Positions 10,973 through 20,881 of a stretch of 64,000 nt of DNA are shown one piece after another (positions within the stretch are counted from its first letter, which is position 1; each line of letters begins with the position of its first letter). Below the pieces are notes generated by a model. The model worked only from the letters and a program-made list of their open reading frames with translations, searched no databases and had not been told where the DNA came from. The translations under genes and the position numbers were made by a program. Origin of the DNA: Arthrobacter sp. Hiyo8. Its GTDB lineage: Bacteria; Actinomycetota; Actinomycetes; Actinomycetales; Micrococcaceae. The stretch is from contig AP014719.1 of the NCBI GenBank assembly GCA_001549895.1, positions 1 to 64,000 of the forward strand, read 5' to 3'.

Positions 10973-11185
10973 CGTCCATTCGATGCCAGGGCAACCGTCA
11001 AGGATAGGAGCATTCCCTCCTTAGGTCTTCGGCGATGATAGGACGTTGAATCCGGCCGCGTCTTGAGTGTGCTCACCCGGATGGGCAACACCGGACGCCA
11101 GCAAGCACTCTAGAGCTGGTTAACGAAATCAGAGTGCCTTGACAGCGCTCAAGACCTTGGTAAGACAGAGAGCAGCCTTCGGAAG

Positions 11186-11220
11186 AACTTTTCAGGCCGG
11201 GCGTAACTTTTCCGGGCCGT
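11186..11220 (+). promoter_or_regulatory. Direct repeat upstream of the secreted Ala/Pro protein gene
   Basis: AACTTTTC followed by GGCCG-like bases occurs at 11186 and again at 11205, a 19-bp period, about 80 bp before the start codon. A short hairpin (CACCCG-TTG-CGGGTG, 11252-11266) follows. These could be activator sites or leader structure; no binding protein can be named. Confidence 0.3.
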
Positions 11221-11292
11221 GACGATTACATCGCTAAGGGTTGGTGCCCTCGCACCCGTTGCGGGTGTTCACTTTCTGGCCTTGGAGGTCCC

Positions 11293-11935
11293 ATGTCATT
11301 CTTCACAGCGCTGCTCACCAGCAAGATCGCCGCCGGGGCACTGGCCGCCGGAACCCTCGCCGTCGGCGGAACCGCTGCCGCCGCCTACACGGGAACCCTG
11401 CCCGCGCCCCTGCAGCAGAGCGCCCACAACCTGATCGGTGCCCCGCGCCCGCTGCTTCCGCCGCCCTGGCCACCCAGGCAACGGCCGCGGCACCACCGAA
11501 GCAACGCCCACCGCCGAGGCAACGGCAACGGGAACGGCAACGGCCGATGCGACCGAGAAGGCAACCGCCTCGGCAAGCCCGTCGGCGACTCCGGTCGGCC
11601 CTGACGCGGCGGACCGGCAGCTTACGGGCTCTGCCAGGCCTTCACGAACGGCGGGCTCGACACCTCATCGACCGCGTACAAGTCCCTGACCGTAGCCGCC
11701 GGCGGCGCATCGAACATCGTCACCTACTGCGCGGCCGTGGCCTCACCGGGGAGTCCGCGAGCCACCGCCCGGCCGAAACCGGGGCCGACGCGGCCACCGC
11801 CACATCCCAGCGGCACCGCAACAGGCCGTTGTCCCGGCCGCGCCGCAGTTGCCCTCCCAGGCAGCCGTTCCGGCTGCGCCGCAGCAGGCTGGCACCGGCA
11901 CCGCGCACAAGCCTGCGACGGCCGGCCGGCCATAG
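11293..11935 (+). CDS. Secreted/membrane protein with Thr/Ala-rich and Ala/Pro-rich regions (frameshifts)
   Basis: It starts at ATG 11293 with GGAGG seven bases upstream. A signal-like N-terminus (SKIAAGALAAGTLAVGGTAA) is followed by YTGTLPAPLQQSAHN. A low-complexity Ala/Thr/Glu segment (TEATPTAEATATGTATADA) comes next, then a compact conserved part LCQAFTNGG, TAYKSLTVAAGG, IVTYCAAV. The tail is PAAPQ repeats ending HKPATAGRP. Three frames are needed, with breaks near 11445, 11610 and 11800. Function is unknown. It sits directly upstream of an ECF sigma factor and may be part of the same envelope-stress unit. Confidence 0.6.
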
Positions 11936-12078
11936 GCAGTTACCTACTACTGCTGCTGCTGTCCGGGGCGCGCCCTTTGGGGCGTCCCGGGCCGGTAGCA
12001 GCACGCGAAGGCACGGAAAGGACCGGCGGGTCCGGACCGTCCTGCAGGGTCGGATAAAGTGGCTGCCGGGGGTGGTTG

Positions 12079-12626
12079 GTGAAGGCGTCGGTGACAGAGG
12101 GGACGGGTCTGGCACGAACAGACCCGGATGCTCTGTTCGTTGATGCCTACCGGGAGTACTCACCCGGGGTCTGCGGCTATCTGCGCACCCGCGGGGTGGA
12201 GGATCCCGAGGCCGTGACCCAGGACGTGTTCCTTGCCCTTTACCCGCAACTCGGGGACCTCCGGGGCGGACCGGCAGGACTGCGGACCCTGATCTTCACC
12301 ATCGCCCATGCCCGGGCCGTGGATTCCCACCGCCGCCGGGCCGTACGCCGGTCTCGATCGAATACGACCCCGCCTGGGATCCCCGCCTCACGGGCTCGGC
12401 GGAAGACCGTGCCCTCGAGGCGATGGCCGTAGGCCATACGCTCCTGGACAGCCTGCCCGAGGATTACCGCGAAGTTCTCGCCCTGCGGATCGTCGCCGAA
12501 CTGTCCCTGGAATCCACCGCCCGGATCATGAACAAAACGCCGGGCGCCATCAAACAACTCCAACGCCGCGCGCTGGCCCGCCTGAAGGAAACCCAGCAGG
12601 AAACGAAAGGCCAAGGTAGATCGTGA
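12079..12626 (+). CDS. ECF-type RNA polymerase sigma factor (one frameshift)
   Basis: Directs RNA polymerase to alternative promoters. Region 2 is seen in LFVDAYREYSPGVCGYLRTR and DPEAVTQDVFLALYP with the following LRTLIFTIAHARAVDSHRRR. Region 4 is seen in LLDSLPEDYREVLALRIV, LSLESTARIMNKTPGAIKQL and QRRALARLKE. The two parts are joined by a frame change near 12350, where VSIEYDPAWDPRLTG is read in the other frame. Length about 180 residues, normal for the group. The stop overlaps the next gene's start by 4 bases, so its partner is translationally coupled. Confidence 0.88.
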
Positions 12627-13385
12627 CCACCAATGATTTCCGCAGCGCCGAAGACCTGCACGACCAGCAGATCGTCGAGGGCCTGCTGACCGAATCCGGA
12701 ATGGACCACCCCGCCGACACCGGAGAACTGAAACTGGCCCTGATGCACATCCGCAGCATCGCACACGGCCCGCAGCCCACACCGCGGGGCGAGTTCGCCG
12801 CCCTGCTGGCAAGCCTGGATGCCGGACCAACGGCGGCCCGGGAAAAGGCACCGTCGCCAGCCTCGAAGACCGCGCCCGGAAACGCCGCACGCGGCTGGTC
12901 ATCGCCGCCACTGCGCTCTCCCTCACCGTGGGAGCCGGCGCGGCCGCCGCCGCCGTGAACCCGGACTTCCGGGACACCGTCCAGAAAACCGTCACCACCC
13001 TCATCAACACCCTCACGTCTACCCCGAACGACCGGTCACCGGGCACCCCGAGACCGCTGTACACGCCGTCACCCACGACCGCTCCGCCCGGGCAGCCGGG
13101 GGCACCCGGCAGTACCGCACCACGCGAGCCCACCACCCCACCGTCCCGGCTTACCCGAAACCAGACGGCACCATGCCGGCCCCGGCGACCCGGCATCGGG
13201 CATCCGGCACCGGCACCGGCACCGGCACCGGCCGAGCCAAGCTTCGTTCCGCCTGCCGTCCCCGGCCGGAACGCGGATCCAGTCCCCGCTCCCGCGCCGT
13301 CCCGCCCTGCGGCGCCTGCGGGGAGTACCCGCAGCCCTTGCCGGCCACGGGCGGCCAAACCACCCAGCACCCGGGCCGCCCGTAA
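12623..13385 (+). CDS. Membrane-anchored partner of the sigma factor, Pro/Ala-rich extracellular tail (frameshifts)
   Basis: It starts at GTG 12623, overlapping the sigma factor stop. The cytoplasmic N-terminal part (DLHDQQIVEGLLTESGMDHP, FAALLASLDAG) is followed by ARKRRTRLVIAATALSLTVG, a single membrane segment, then VNPDFRDTVQKTVTTLINTL and a long Pro/Ala/Thr tail with APAPAPAPA. Position and topology suggest an anti-sigma or sigma-regulating protein, but no zinc-binding HxxxCxxC motif is visible. The frame in the Pro-rich tail is ambiguous, so the end is approximate. Confidence 0.6.
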
Positions 13386-13633
13386 CCAACTTGGTCTGAA
13401 TCTTGCGTGCACGTCTTCATCGGTGAATGCCTGGGACGGCTATTTCCGGACCCGCCTCAGAACTCATGGGTGCGGGTTTCAGATGGGCCGTGCTCTATGG
13501 CATTTCGTTCCTCCGGCCCGCAAGCTGGTGGCGCGCCGGGCTGCCGTCCGGGCGTACTTGGCTAACTGAATGCCTTGAGGCTTGGCATGGGGGAGCAGGG
13601 CGCCACCACTTTCGTTGGCTGTTTCCGCCGTTT

Positions 13634-13825
13634 TTAGCGGCGGCTATTTCGGACGCGTCTGAGCGTTGCGTCGTCGGTGTTGCTCGACCATGAGAACCCT
13701 GACCGTGGCCTGACGGAAACAACTTCCCAGCCGTTCTTGGCCAGCTTCTTCAGCTCCCTGCTCTGCTTCCGTGGGCGACGGTCCACCAAGACTGTCATGT
13801 ATTCGTAGTCGGGATCGTTATTCAT
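13634..13825 (-). CDS. Small conserved hypothetical protein (DUF4177-like)
   Basis: A 63-residue protein with the pattern DYEYMTVLVD, then KQSRELKKLAKNGWEVVSV and a basic tail RRVRNSRR. The Tyr-x-x-x-V start and NGWEVVSV block resemble small DUF4177-type proteins. An AGGAGG lies upstream of the ATG at 13825. Function unknown. A degenerate copy of its 3' end may lie at 13437-13460. Confidence 0.65.
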   Translation of the reverse strand: MNNDPDYEYMTVLVDRRPRKQSRELKKLAKNGWEVVSVRPRSGFSWSSNTDDATLRRVRNSRR

Positions 13826-14056
13826 GGCGATGCCTCCTTTCGGCGTGCGACCAAGTCGCGGTGTGGCTCCCTTGGCAGCCAGCCCTTCGCGGGGTGATGT
13901 CCGGCGTCGGGCTGCTGAAGGTCCGGCTCATCAAGCCCGGTAGTTCGGCTGCTTCTCCAGAGGGCCGTCGTCCCGTACCGATGGGAGGCGGTGGGAGGCG
14001 GGCGCCGGCGTTTCGGCCGGGGGTGAAAACCGGCGGCGGTGTTCAGGAGTGCCGGG

Positions 14057-15928
14057 TCAGACGCTAACGCTTTGTGTCTGGAGGGCGGGCTTGAATTGTT
14101 CAGCGCTGCTGCCGGCGGCGTTCTCCGTGGAGAGGTCCCTGTCGGCGACCAGGGCCAGCGCAGGGCTGGCCAGGTACATCAGCGATTGGGCGGCGAGGGC
14201 AATGGCGAACATGGTGATGAGACCGCTGGAATCGGCCAGAAACAACACCGCCGCGATGACCAGGCCGGTCAGCCCCAGTGAGCCCTCGACCAGGGTGTCG
14301 TTGAGCGCACCCAGGCGGCGGCGGGCGGCAGGGAATTTGCTGGTCCGCTCCCACTTGGCGGGGCGTCCGAAAAGTGCCGCCAGACTGGCAACGACGATGA
14401 CGTGGTGCAGTGCCGCGAAGGCAAGGGTGCCGCAGACCGTTTGGGACAGCGTAGCGCCGACCAGCCGGCGGTAGACCAGCAGGCGCAGGGCCGTGCTGCT
14501 GACCAGAACCGCAGTCGCACCGATGTACAGTGCGAACGGCATGGAGATGCGCTCGTGCTGTATGGCCATGGAGATCGCTGAGAGTGCACCCAACGGCAGG
14601 GCGATGGCGCGCAGGCCTATGCAGGCCACGTCCAGGCCGTGGTTACCGTGATGTATTTGCTGCAGCCACGTCAGCTCCGTGCGCCGCCCGCCCAGCCAGG
14701 CCGGACGAACATCCGCCAGTGCCTGCGCATTTCCTGCACCGGGCCATATGTCCAACGGAACCGCTGTTTGCGGTAGGCGGTGAACGTTTCCGGGATCAGT
14801 CCCCATCCGAACGGTTCGTTCAGGTAGACGCTGTCGTACCCGAGCGCGTGGATGCGGATGGCCAACTCGCTGTCTTCGGTAAGGCACCACTCGGCCCAGC
14901 CGCCGGCCTCTTCCAAGGCCGCGCGCCTGATCAGGGACATGGTGCCGACGGTCAGCCCGGCGTTGTGCTCGTTGAGCGCGGCCATACCGGTGGTGAAGAA
15001 AACGGCGTACTCCCAGTTTGCCCAGCGGCGGAAGCGGCTGCCGGCGTGGTCGCGGTAGGCGTGGGGTGCCTGCACGAAACCGGTGCGTGGTTCAGTGAAG
15101 TGACCGACGGTTTTCCTCAGCCAATCCGGGCGGACCTGGTAGTCCGCGTCGACCACCCCGATCAGTTCCGCTTCCGGGTCGGTGTGCCCCGCTGCCCAGT
15201 TCAAGGCCCCGCTTTGGCCCCGGAGATCCCCTCGACATGCAGGAATCGGAACCGGTCGCCAAGCACGAGACAATGCTCGCGCAGGGGCTCCCATAAAGCG
15301 GGATCGGTGGTGTTGTTGTCGATGACGAGCACTTCAAAATTCGGGTAGTCAAGGGCCGCCAACGCATCGAGGGTGGCCATCACCATGCCGGGAGGTTCGG
15401 CGTGGGTGGGTACATGGATGGACACCCTGGGGAAAACCGTCGGCGGCTCGGACATGGGATGGCGGGGCCGGAACCAGGTGGTACGCAGGAGCGATTCCCA
15501 CCCTTCCCGTGTCTGGACCACCGAGCTTGGCAGGGTGATGGCGCCCAGGACAGCTGTGGCCCACAACAGGAAACCCGTCAGCGGACCAACCGGCAAACCC
15601 ATCAAAAAGAACAGCGCCAGACTCCGCCGGCAGCGGTGAGCAGACACCACGTCGCCCAGACCAGGGCCCCGGCTGGAGCGAGCTCCGGCCGGCGGAGGGC
15701 GTAGGCCGTGCAGAGCGCCGGTATGGCCACGGCGGAGCCCCAGGCGGCCCATGTGATTCCGGGAGCCACCCATTCCGCCGCCAGGACGGCTCCGGCAGTG
15801 GCTGCTGTCACGACGGCGCCGACCGGCCCTGCCAAACGTCCCCCGCGGGAGCAGATGACGAGGGCGGCAACGGCTCCGACATGGGCCATGGATGCAACGA
15901 CAACAAAGACACTGAGTACCGAATACAT
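14057..15928 (-). CDS. Processive family 2 glycosyltransferase, cellulose-synthase-like (frameshifts)
   Basis: Membrane glycosyltransferase likely to polymerise or extend an exopolysaccharide. Starts at ATG 15928 with an AGGGGGA ribosome site. N-terminal membrane helices (MYSVLSVFVVVASMAHVGAV, LPVGPLTGFLLWATAVLG) precede the GT-A domain: VSIHVPTHAEPP, VLVIDNNT, VVDADYQVRPDWL (DxD), LTEDSELAIRIHALGY (TED) and the processive-enzyme motif KQRFRWTYG. Four or more helices follow to the C-terminus LQTQSVSV. Frames change near 15620, 15235 and 14760. About 620 residues. No PilZ domain is visible. The product is unknown. Confidence 0.84.
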
Positions 15929-16586
15929 GATGTTCCCCCTCGTTGGACGGACGGTGTGGCCGAGCTGACATGCTGCGCCGTCGGGCAGGACCCGCGTTCC
16001 CAACGGGCGAACCGGACCTTGGGGTAGGGCTTCAAATACGTCCAACCAGCGCAGCTTCGATACCGTAATCGCCGCGGACCTGGAAAAGTTACGCCGGCCC
16101 GGTCTGCGCCTGAGGTCCTGCGGCAGCGGAACGACCTCGGGCCTCCGCGGCCGCTCCGGTATTGGCAGGGCGTCTGGTCCCGACACCGGGACAGTCTCCC
16201 CGGGGCGGCCGCGACGCTGCCGGATCCGGAGGCGGTCGCCAGGCTGCGTCGATTAGCGCACCCAGCACCTCGGTCGACGGGAAGAGCGCACAACGACGAC
16301 GCCGACAGCATTTTTCGGAAGAACGTGCCGGCGGATTTCATCAAGCTTTGGCCAGTGCCCGCGTCGAAGCACAACGAAAGTCATCAGCCGACAGACCCGT
16401 CCACCAGCCTAGAGGCGCGACATTGTCCAAACCGGCACCGGCTCACACCGTCCGGGCCGGTGTATCGCCGAATGAACTCCCCGTACGGCCCCACGGATGG
16501 CAAAGACACCGGCCTTGTATCCGGGCTTGATCTCTTGGGTGCGTGTGTCGGCTTTCCACGGCGTCGGCTGCCGCATAGTCGGAAGG
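15929..16586. other. No gene supported between glycosyltransferase and recombinase cluster
   Basis: About 650 bp without a convincing frame. The minus-strand stretch 16180-15950 has SKLRWLDVFEALPQGPVRPL in frame with the glycosyltransferase but no start signal. The distal end of the recombinase element should lie within or near this stretch. I could not find a repeat matching the other junction at 22354-22372. Confidence 0.45.
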
Positions 16587-16985
16587 TCATCGGCCCGGGT
16601 CCTGGTTCTTGCCGATTCTTCTGACCGTCGACGCGCCGCCCTGTTCAGAAATGATGGCCTGCATTTCCAACATGATGGTCGCGGCGGAACTGAGCTGACC
16701 TTCGAGTTGCCGGACCTTCTCGCGCAGCCGCCGGGTTTTGGCTTTCTCGTGGGCCAGCTGCTCTTCGATCTGGCGGAACTCCTTGCTTCGAGGGGCCCGG
16801 GCGGGCGCGAGTTCATCCCACTCAGCGAGGAGGGCGTTCGCGCGGTGCATGGTTGCGCGGGAGACCCGGCCTCTTTGGCGAGGTTCGATTTCGTCAGCCG
16901 GCCGTCGGAATTGACTGCCGTTCCACCCAGCAGTCGTCCATCGCGTTGCGGAGCCTGGCTTCGGTTGCCGCGGAGATATCACTCA
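16587..16985 (-). CDS. Small coiled-coil recombinase helper (DUF6262/TnpC-like; frameshift)
   Basis: About 130 residues starting MSDISAATEARLRNAM with ATG at 16985, overlapping the upstream recombinase stop by 7 bases. An N-terminal helix-turn-helix-like part (KEAGVSRATMHRANALL, read after a frame change near 16890) is followed by a coiled coil (QIEEQLAHEKAKTRRLREKV, QLEGQLSSAA). This is the shape of the small third protein of Tn554 (TnpC) and of DUF6262 proteins found beside tyrosine recombinases. Probably a DNA-binding accessory for the element. Confidence 0.7.
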
Positions 16986-19093
16986 TCGCCGGTCCGGTCC
17001 ACTCCGCTGATCACTTGTCGGATGTCCCCGAGCTCTTGTTCAAGAGAGGCCCGGTTTCTGTCCGAGATACGTTTGTCCTTGAGGGCTTTGCGCAGGTCGT
17101 GTTCGGTCGCGACCCAGTGTGGGCGGTGTTCGCTCGTGATGACCGAGTTGCGGCAGAGGTGCGGTTGACATCGGGCAGGGTTGACGGTCAAGGCCTCCGG
17201 GGTTCCGGATGCCTGGCCGGTGAGGCAGAGGGCTGAGCCAAGGTCTCCCATGCAGGCGTTCAGGTTCCCGAACTTCACGGTGGAGAACTCGCTACGGAGC
17301 AGGTTTCTGATCATTCGTTCGTCGACGATGTTGCCCTCCATGCCGTCGGTGGCACTAAGGGCGGACGCTACTTTGTCGAGCTTGGCCGTGAATGACTTGG
17401 CTCCGGGGCCCACGGCGATGGTGTTTCCGGAGGTCCGGGCGTGCATGAGGCGTGCCAGGCGGACGGCGGTGGCGTCCGCGAGCTCGATTTTCAGTTCTTC
17501 GGCCCATTCCGGGGTGGGTTCGGCGTAGCCGCTGGTGGTCGCGTTGGATAGTGCACGCACGGCAGCATGCTTCAGGGTCAGACCCAGAGCAATCTCACCG
17601 TCCGGCTGTTGGCCCGCGATGATCGACATCGTCCGGCGGAACATGTGGGGGTTGATCCGGTATTCGGGAATCTCCTCCAGTCCCATTTCCGTGTGGTGGG
17701 CGTTGATATGGCGGACAAATTTCCGGATGTCTTTGTTGGGCCACAGTGCGGTGTTGTCCGGGTCGATCTGTCGGACCGCGGAAAAGACCCTGGTCGGATG
17801 GATCGAAAGTTCCTGGGCGACGGCCAGGGCCTGGGCGACGGGTTCGATGATCCACCACTTCTGTTCCGAGTTGGACTCGTCGTGCTTGAACTTGCGGGTG
17901 CGGATGGCCGGTGCCCCGAAATGCTGAACGACGGGGTCGCGGAGGATGCCTTGCAGCTCGGAGTCCCGAAGCATGCTCAGGGCGGCTACGAACAGGTAAC
18001 AGGCGGTCCGCAGGGCGACGGCTTCGTGCCACATTCTTCGCGAATCGACGTTCGTGATCCAGGGGGAACGTGAGCCTCCTGCTGCATCAACGTCCCGGGC
18101 GTCGGGCAGGAGGTCGAAGGTTCTGCCCCGGTAGCGGTTTTCCGGGGCAAGGACAAGGTTTTTGAGCGGGAGGTTGGATTCCTTGGAGCCGTTGAACATG
18201 AGACGGGTTTGGCCGCCGCTGATGGACAGTGACAGAACGCCCCAATGCACATGGAAACCGTCGGCTGAGGGCCGCGACTTGTCGGCATGGTGGCGGCTGG
18301 AATGGAGGGGGATCGTGTTGGCCGGATCCTGAAGCCAGTCCTTCAGCAGATCCTTGTAGCTGCGCCCCGGTCCGGATGCCGTGCCGGGTTTGTTCAGTTC
18401 CTCCCAGCGTGATCGAGCTTTAAGTATGTCAGGGGCAAAGACATCGATGTATCTCCAGCACGCTCTCAGCAGCGGCCACCAGACGGCAGGCGGAAGAGCA
18501 GGCGTCTTGACTTTCCTGCTGGATGATCTGTTCCCGCTGAGCGCTTCCACGCTGGCTCCTGGCCAGGGCTCGGTGTCGAGTCCGCCGTAGCTAAGAACTG
18601 CCCGGTATTTGTAGAGGCATCGGATGGCCTTGTAGTACTTGGCCGGGTTGGACCCATGGCAGCTTGCTATGAATCTGTCCAGATCCCGTTCTGTCCAGGT
18701 CGAGGGATGTTCGTTCAGGCCCTCCTCGTGTACCCAGGCAGCAAGAGTCCGCAGGGCTTCAACGACAGACCTGACGGTTGAGACGGCGGCCGGGCCATGG
18801 GCAGGAAGATCCCGGCCCGGCGACCTGAGGGTGGCAGGGGTTGAGCATCACCATGGCGATCTCCCTGAGCCTGAGGTTCCAGGCCGGCCAGGGGGTGTGG
18901 AAGCGTAGCCGGTGGCTGCTGGGCGAAAGGTTCGCGTTGCGCTCCCAGGCGTTCAGGTCCCAGACATCGGCTTGGCCGAAGTGCTGGATGAAGCGTCCGG
19001 GGACCAAGGGCACGCTCTGAAGTGCGGGCTCGGAGTTGGGGAAAAAGTCGCTGTGCGGATCTGTTGCGCTGCGGGGGGCCGAAGAGGGCTCAT
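16979..19093 (-). CDS. Tyrosine recombinase, third of trio (TnpB/RitC-like; frameshifts)
   Basis: About 700 residues. The ATG at 19093 forms TGATG with the preceding stop. The N-terminal region contains VPLVPGRFIQHFGQADVWDL, WPAWNLRLREIAMVMLNP and a SAM-like DNA-binding part (TWTERDLDRFIASCHG, KYYKAIRCLYKYRAVL). The catalytic half has LSMLRDSELQGILRD (first Arg region), NPHMFRRTMSIIAG (box II HxxR-like) and GLTLKHAAVRAL with SNATTSGYAEPT (His and the likely nucleophile Tyr). A Cys/His-containing tail follows (NPARCQPHLCRN). Frame changes near 19040 and 18800-18560. The long tail is typical of the largest recombinase in such trios. Confidence 0.72.
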
Positions 19094-20881
19094 CAGAAGT
19101 GGACTCGCTGACTTATAGGGACATGGATGGAGGCGGTGCCGGCATCGGCGGCCGTTTTCAACTGAGCAGGGAAACTCCCTGAGGATGGCCTCTATGGAGT
19201 CAAGGGTTCCTCCCACGCCGATTGGAACTCCTGCGGGTGATAATTCGGTCGCTGGGCCAGCAGCGTCTCCCTGAAGGAGAGTATGCGGGGTAAATGGTCT
19301 TGGAAGATCAGCGCGTTGGGGCATAGGAAACACATCGACGGCCTGACGTGGCACAGCTTCCCCTCGGTGGTGAACGGCGAAGCGTAAGGGTTCCTGCACG
19401 CCGTCACCCCCATTTCCATGTCCTTGGGTGACTCGCGCACCGTCCGGCCAGCGAGGTCCTCACGGTTTCATCGTCCCCGGCGAGCCTGAGCTCCTTGGCC
19501 CTGGCAGGAATGACCGCTGGCCCCTGAAGGATGGAGTTATAGACGTATTCCTGGGCGGCGTTTGTGACCTTGGCCGCCAGGACGTGGATGGTTGTCGTTT
19601 GCATGTAGTGGCCCCGGGAGACCTGAACTGTGTGGTCCATGCCTGCGGCACCCGCTGCGGTTCCGGTCACTGCCCCCTGAACGGACTTGAAGGTTTTCCG
19701 GATCCGGCGGATGTCAAACGGTCCGGTCCAGGAAATGCCGACATCCTTGACGAGGTCTTTGAGCAGGTACTGCTTGAAGATTTCGTTGGTCAGATAGGTC
19801 TCTGGTCCCGACCTGTTCAGCCGGACAAGAAGATACTGTTCTTCCCGGCGGCCGTGGTCAGGTGCCGGATCGGTTCTGTAAGGGCCAGGAGCCGCTCAAG
19901 CAGCGCATAGACGTTCCATCTGGAGTTGCCTTGGTGGTATTCATGCGATTTCATCGTGCGGGCCCATAGCTTTTGAGTTGTAATGCTGACTTTTCCGTCG
20001 CCCATTTCATGGCTCCAAGTCGCATGTCGGTAAGTTGTTCCGGAGCCCAGCCCGTCTCCATGAGCAGCAGAATCCTGAATGCCTGCAGCTCCCGTGAGCT
20101 CAGCGATGCGGGCAGCACGAACCTGCTCCGGGCACGGATGCGGGCACTCTCCGCTCCGGCCTCCCGGTTGAGTCCGTTCAGATGGTTCCGGGTCCTGGCC
20201 GCGACGGACCGAACTCGATCCCCTGCCAGGCTGTGGCCTGGCGCTTCGGTGGGCAATAACCGGAGAATCCCCGGGAGCGGACCCGGGCGTCGTTGACTTC
20301 GGCGCCGTTGGAGACCATTACCGTGCCCCGCTGGATCCTGGATTCGGCGTCACGGATGATGGCCCGGCAACTGTCCCGCAACTGGATCCGGATTCCGTTC
20401 GGCAGCTCGTCCACGGGTGTTTCCTTTCTGGAAGGGGCAAGCGGTTTTGCCCCGGCCCGGGACCGCACCAGGGAGCCGCCGGCCGCCCGGATCGGATGTG
20501 CCAGCGGATGATCTGCAACAATTGCATGCCGTCTTTGTAGGGCATGTTGCTTGTCGCCGCGTACCCTTGCCTGAGCGACAGCTCCCACTGGTGGATGCAC
20601 TCGACCAGGGAAGCGCCGCTGTCGGCCAGCGAGACGCCATCCTCGACGTCACCACACTGAGCGAACTCGATGAATTTCCGAACCACAACCGACATGCGCC
20701 GCACTGTTGTCGGCGCGTAGCCCAGCGTCGTGGCCACCTCGTACCAGCTCTGCCCCAACTCGCGGGAGAGAACCCTCAGCCTGCTGTCACTGAGATCGAG
20801 CGTGCTGTTCAAGACACGCGTTCTGTGCGTTGCCTCGTGCACCCACCGAAGGGCCGTCGTCTGAGACCGGGCTGAAGTCAT
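19093..20881 (-). CDS. Tyrosine recombinase, second of trio (RitB-like; several frameshifts)
   Basis: About 590 residues. Starts at ATG 20881, overlapping the first recombinase stop (TGATG). N-terminal region: LSRELGQSWYEVATTLGYAP, RMSVVVRKFIEFAQ. The catalytic half is scattered over frames: LSSRELQAFRILLLMETGWA (Arg I region), SWTGPFDIRRIRKTFKSV (box II), then GMDHTVQVSRGHYM (H...Y). The tail RPSMCFLCPNALIFQDHLP has a CxxC like other long transposon recombinases. Frame changes near 20490, 20215, 19975, 19820, 19420 and 19205. The end at 19093 follows HVPISQRVHF. Confidence 0.7.

Noticed and set aside
12240..13412. Long minus-strand open frame opposite the sigma factor and its partner
   Set aside because: It is a GC-rich antisense frame with Arg/Gly/Ala-rich content and no family motifs. 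The plus strand encodes a clear sigma factor and membrane protein.
16409..16816. Frame continuing past the recombinase helper
   Set aside because: It is a shifted reading of the helper gene followed by motif-poor sequence; the helper ends at 16587.
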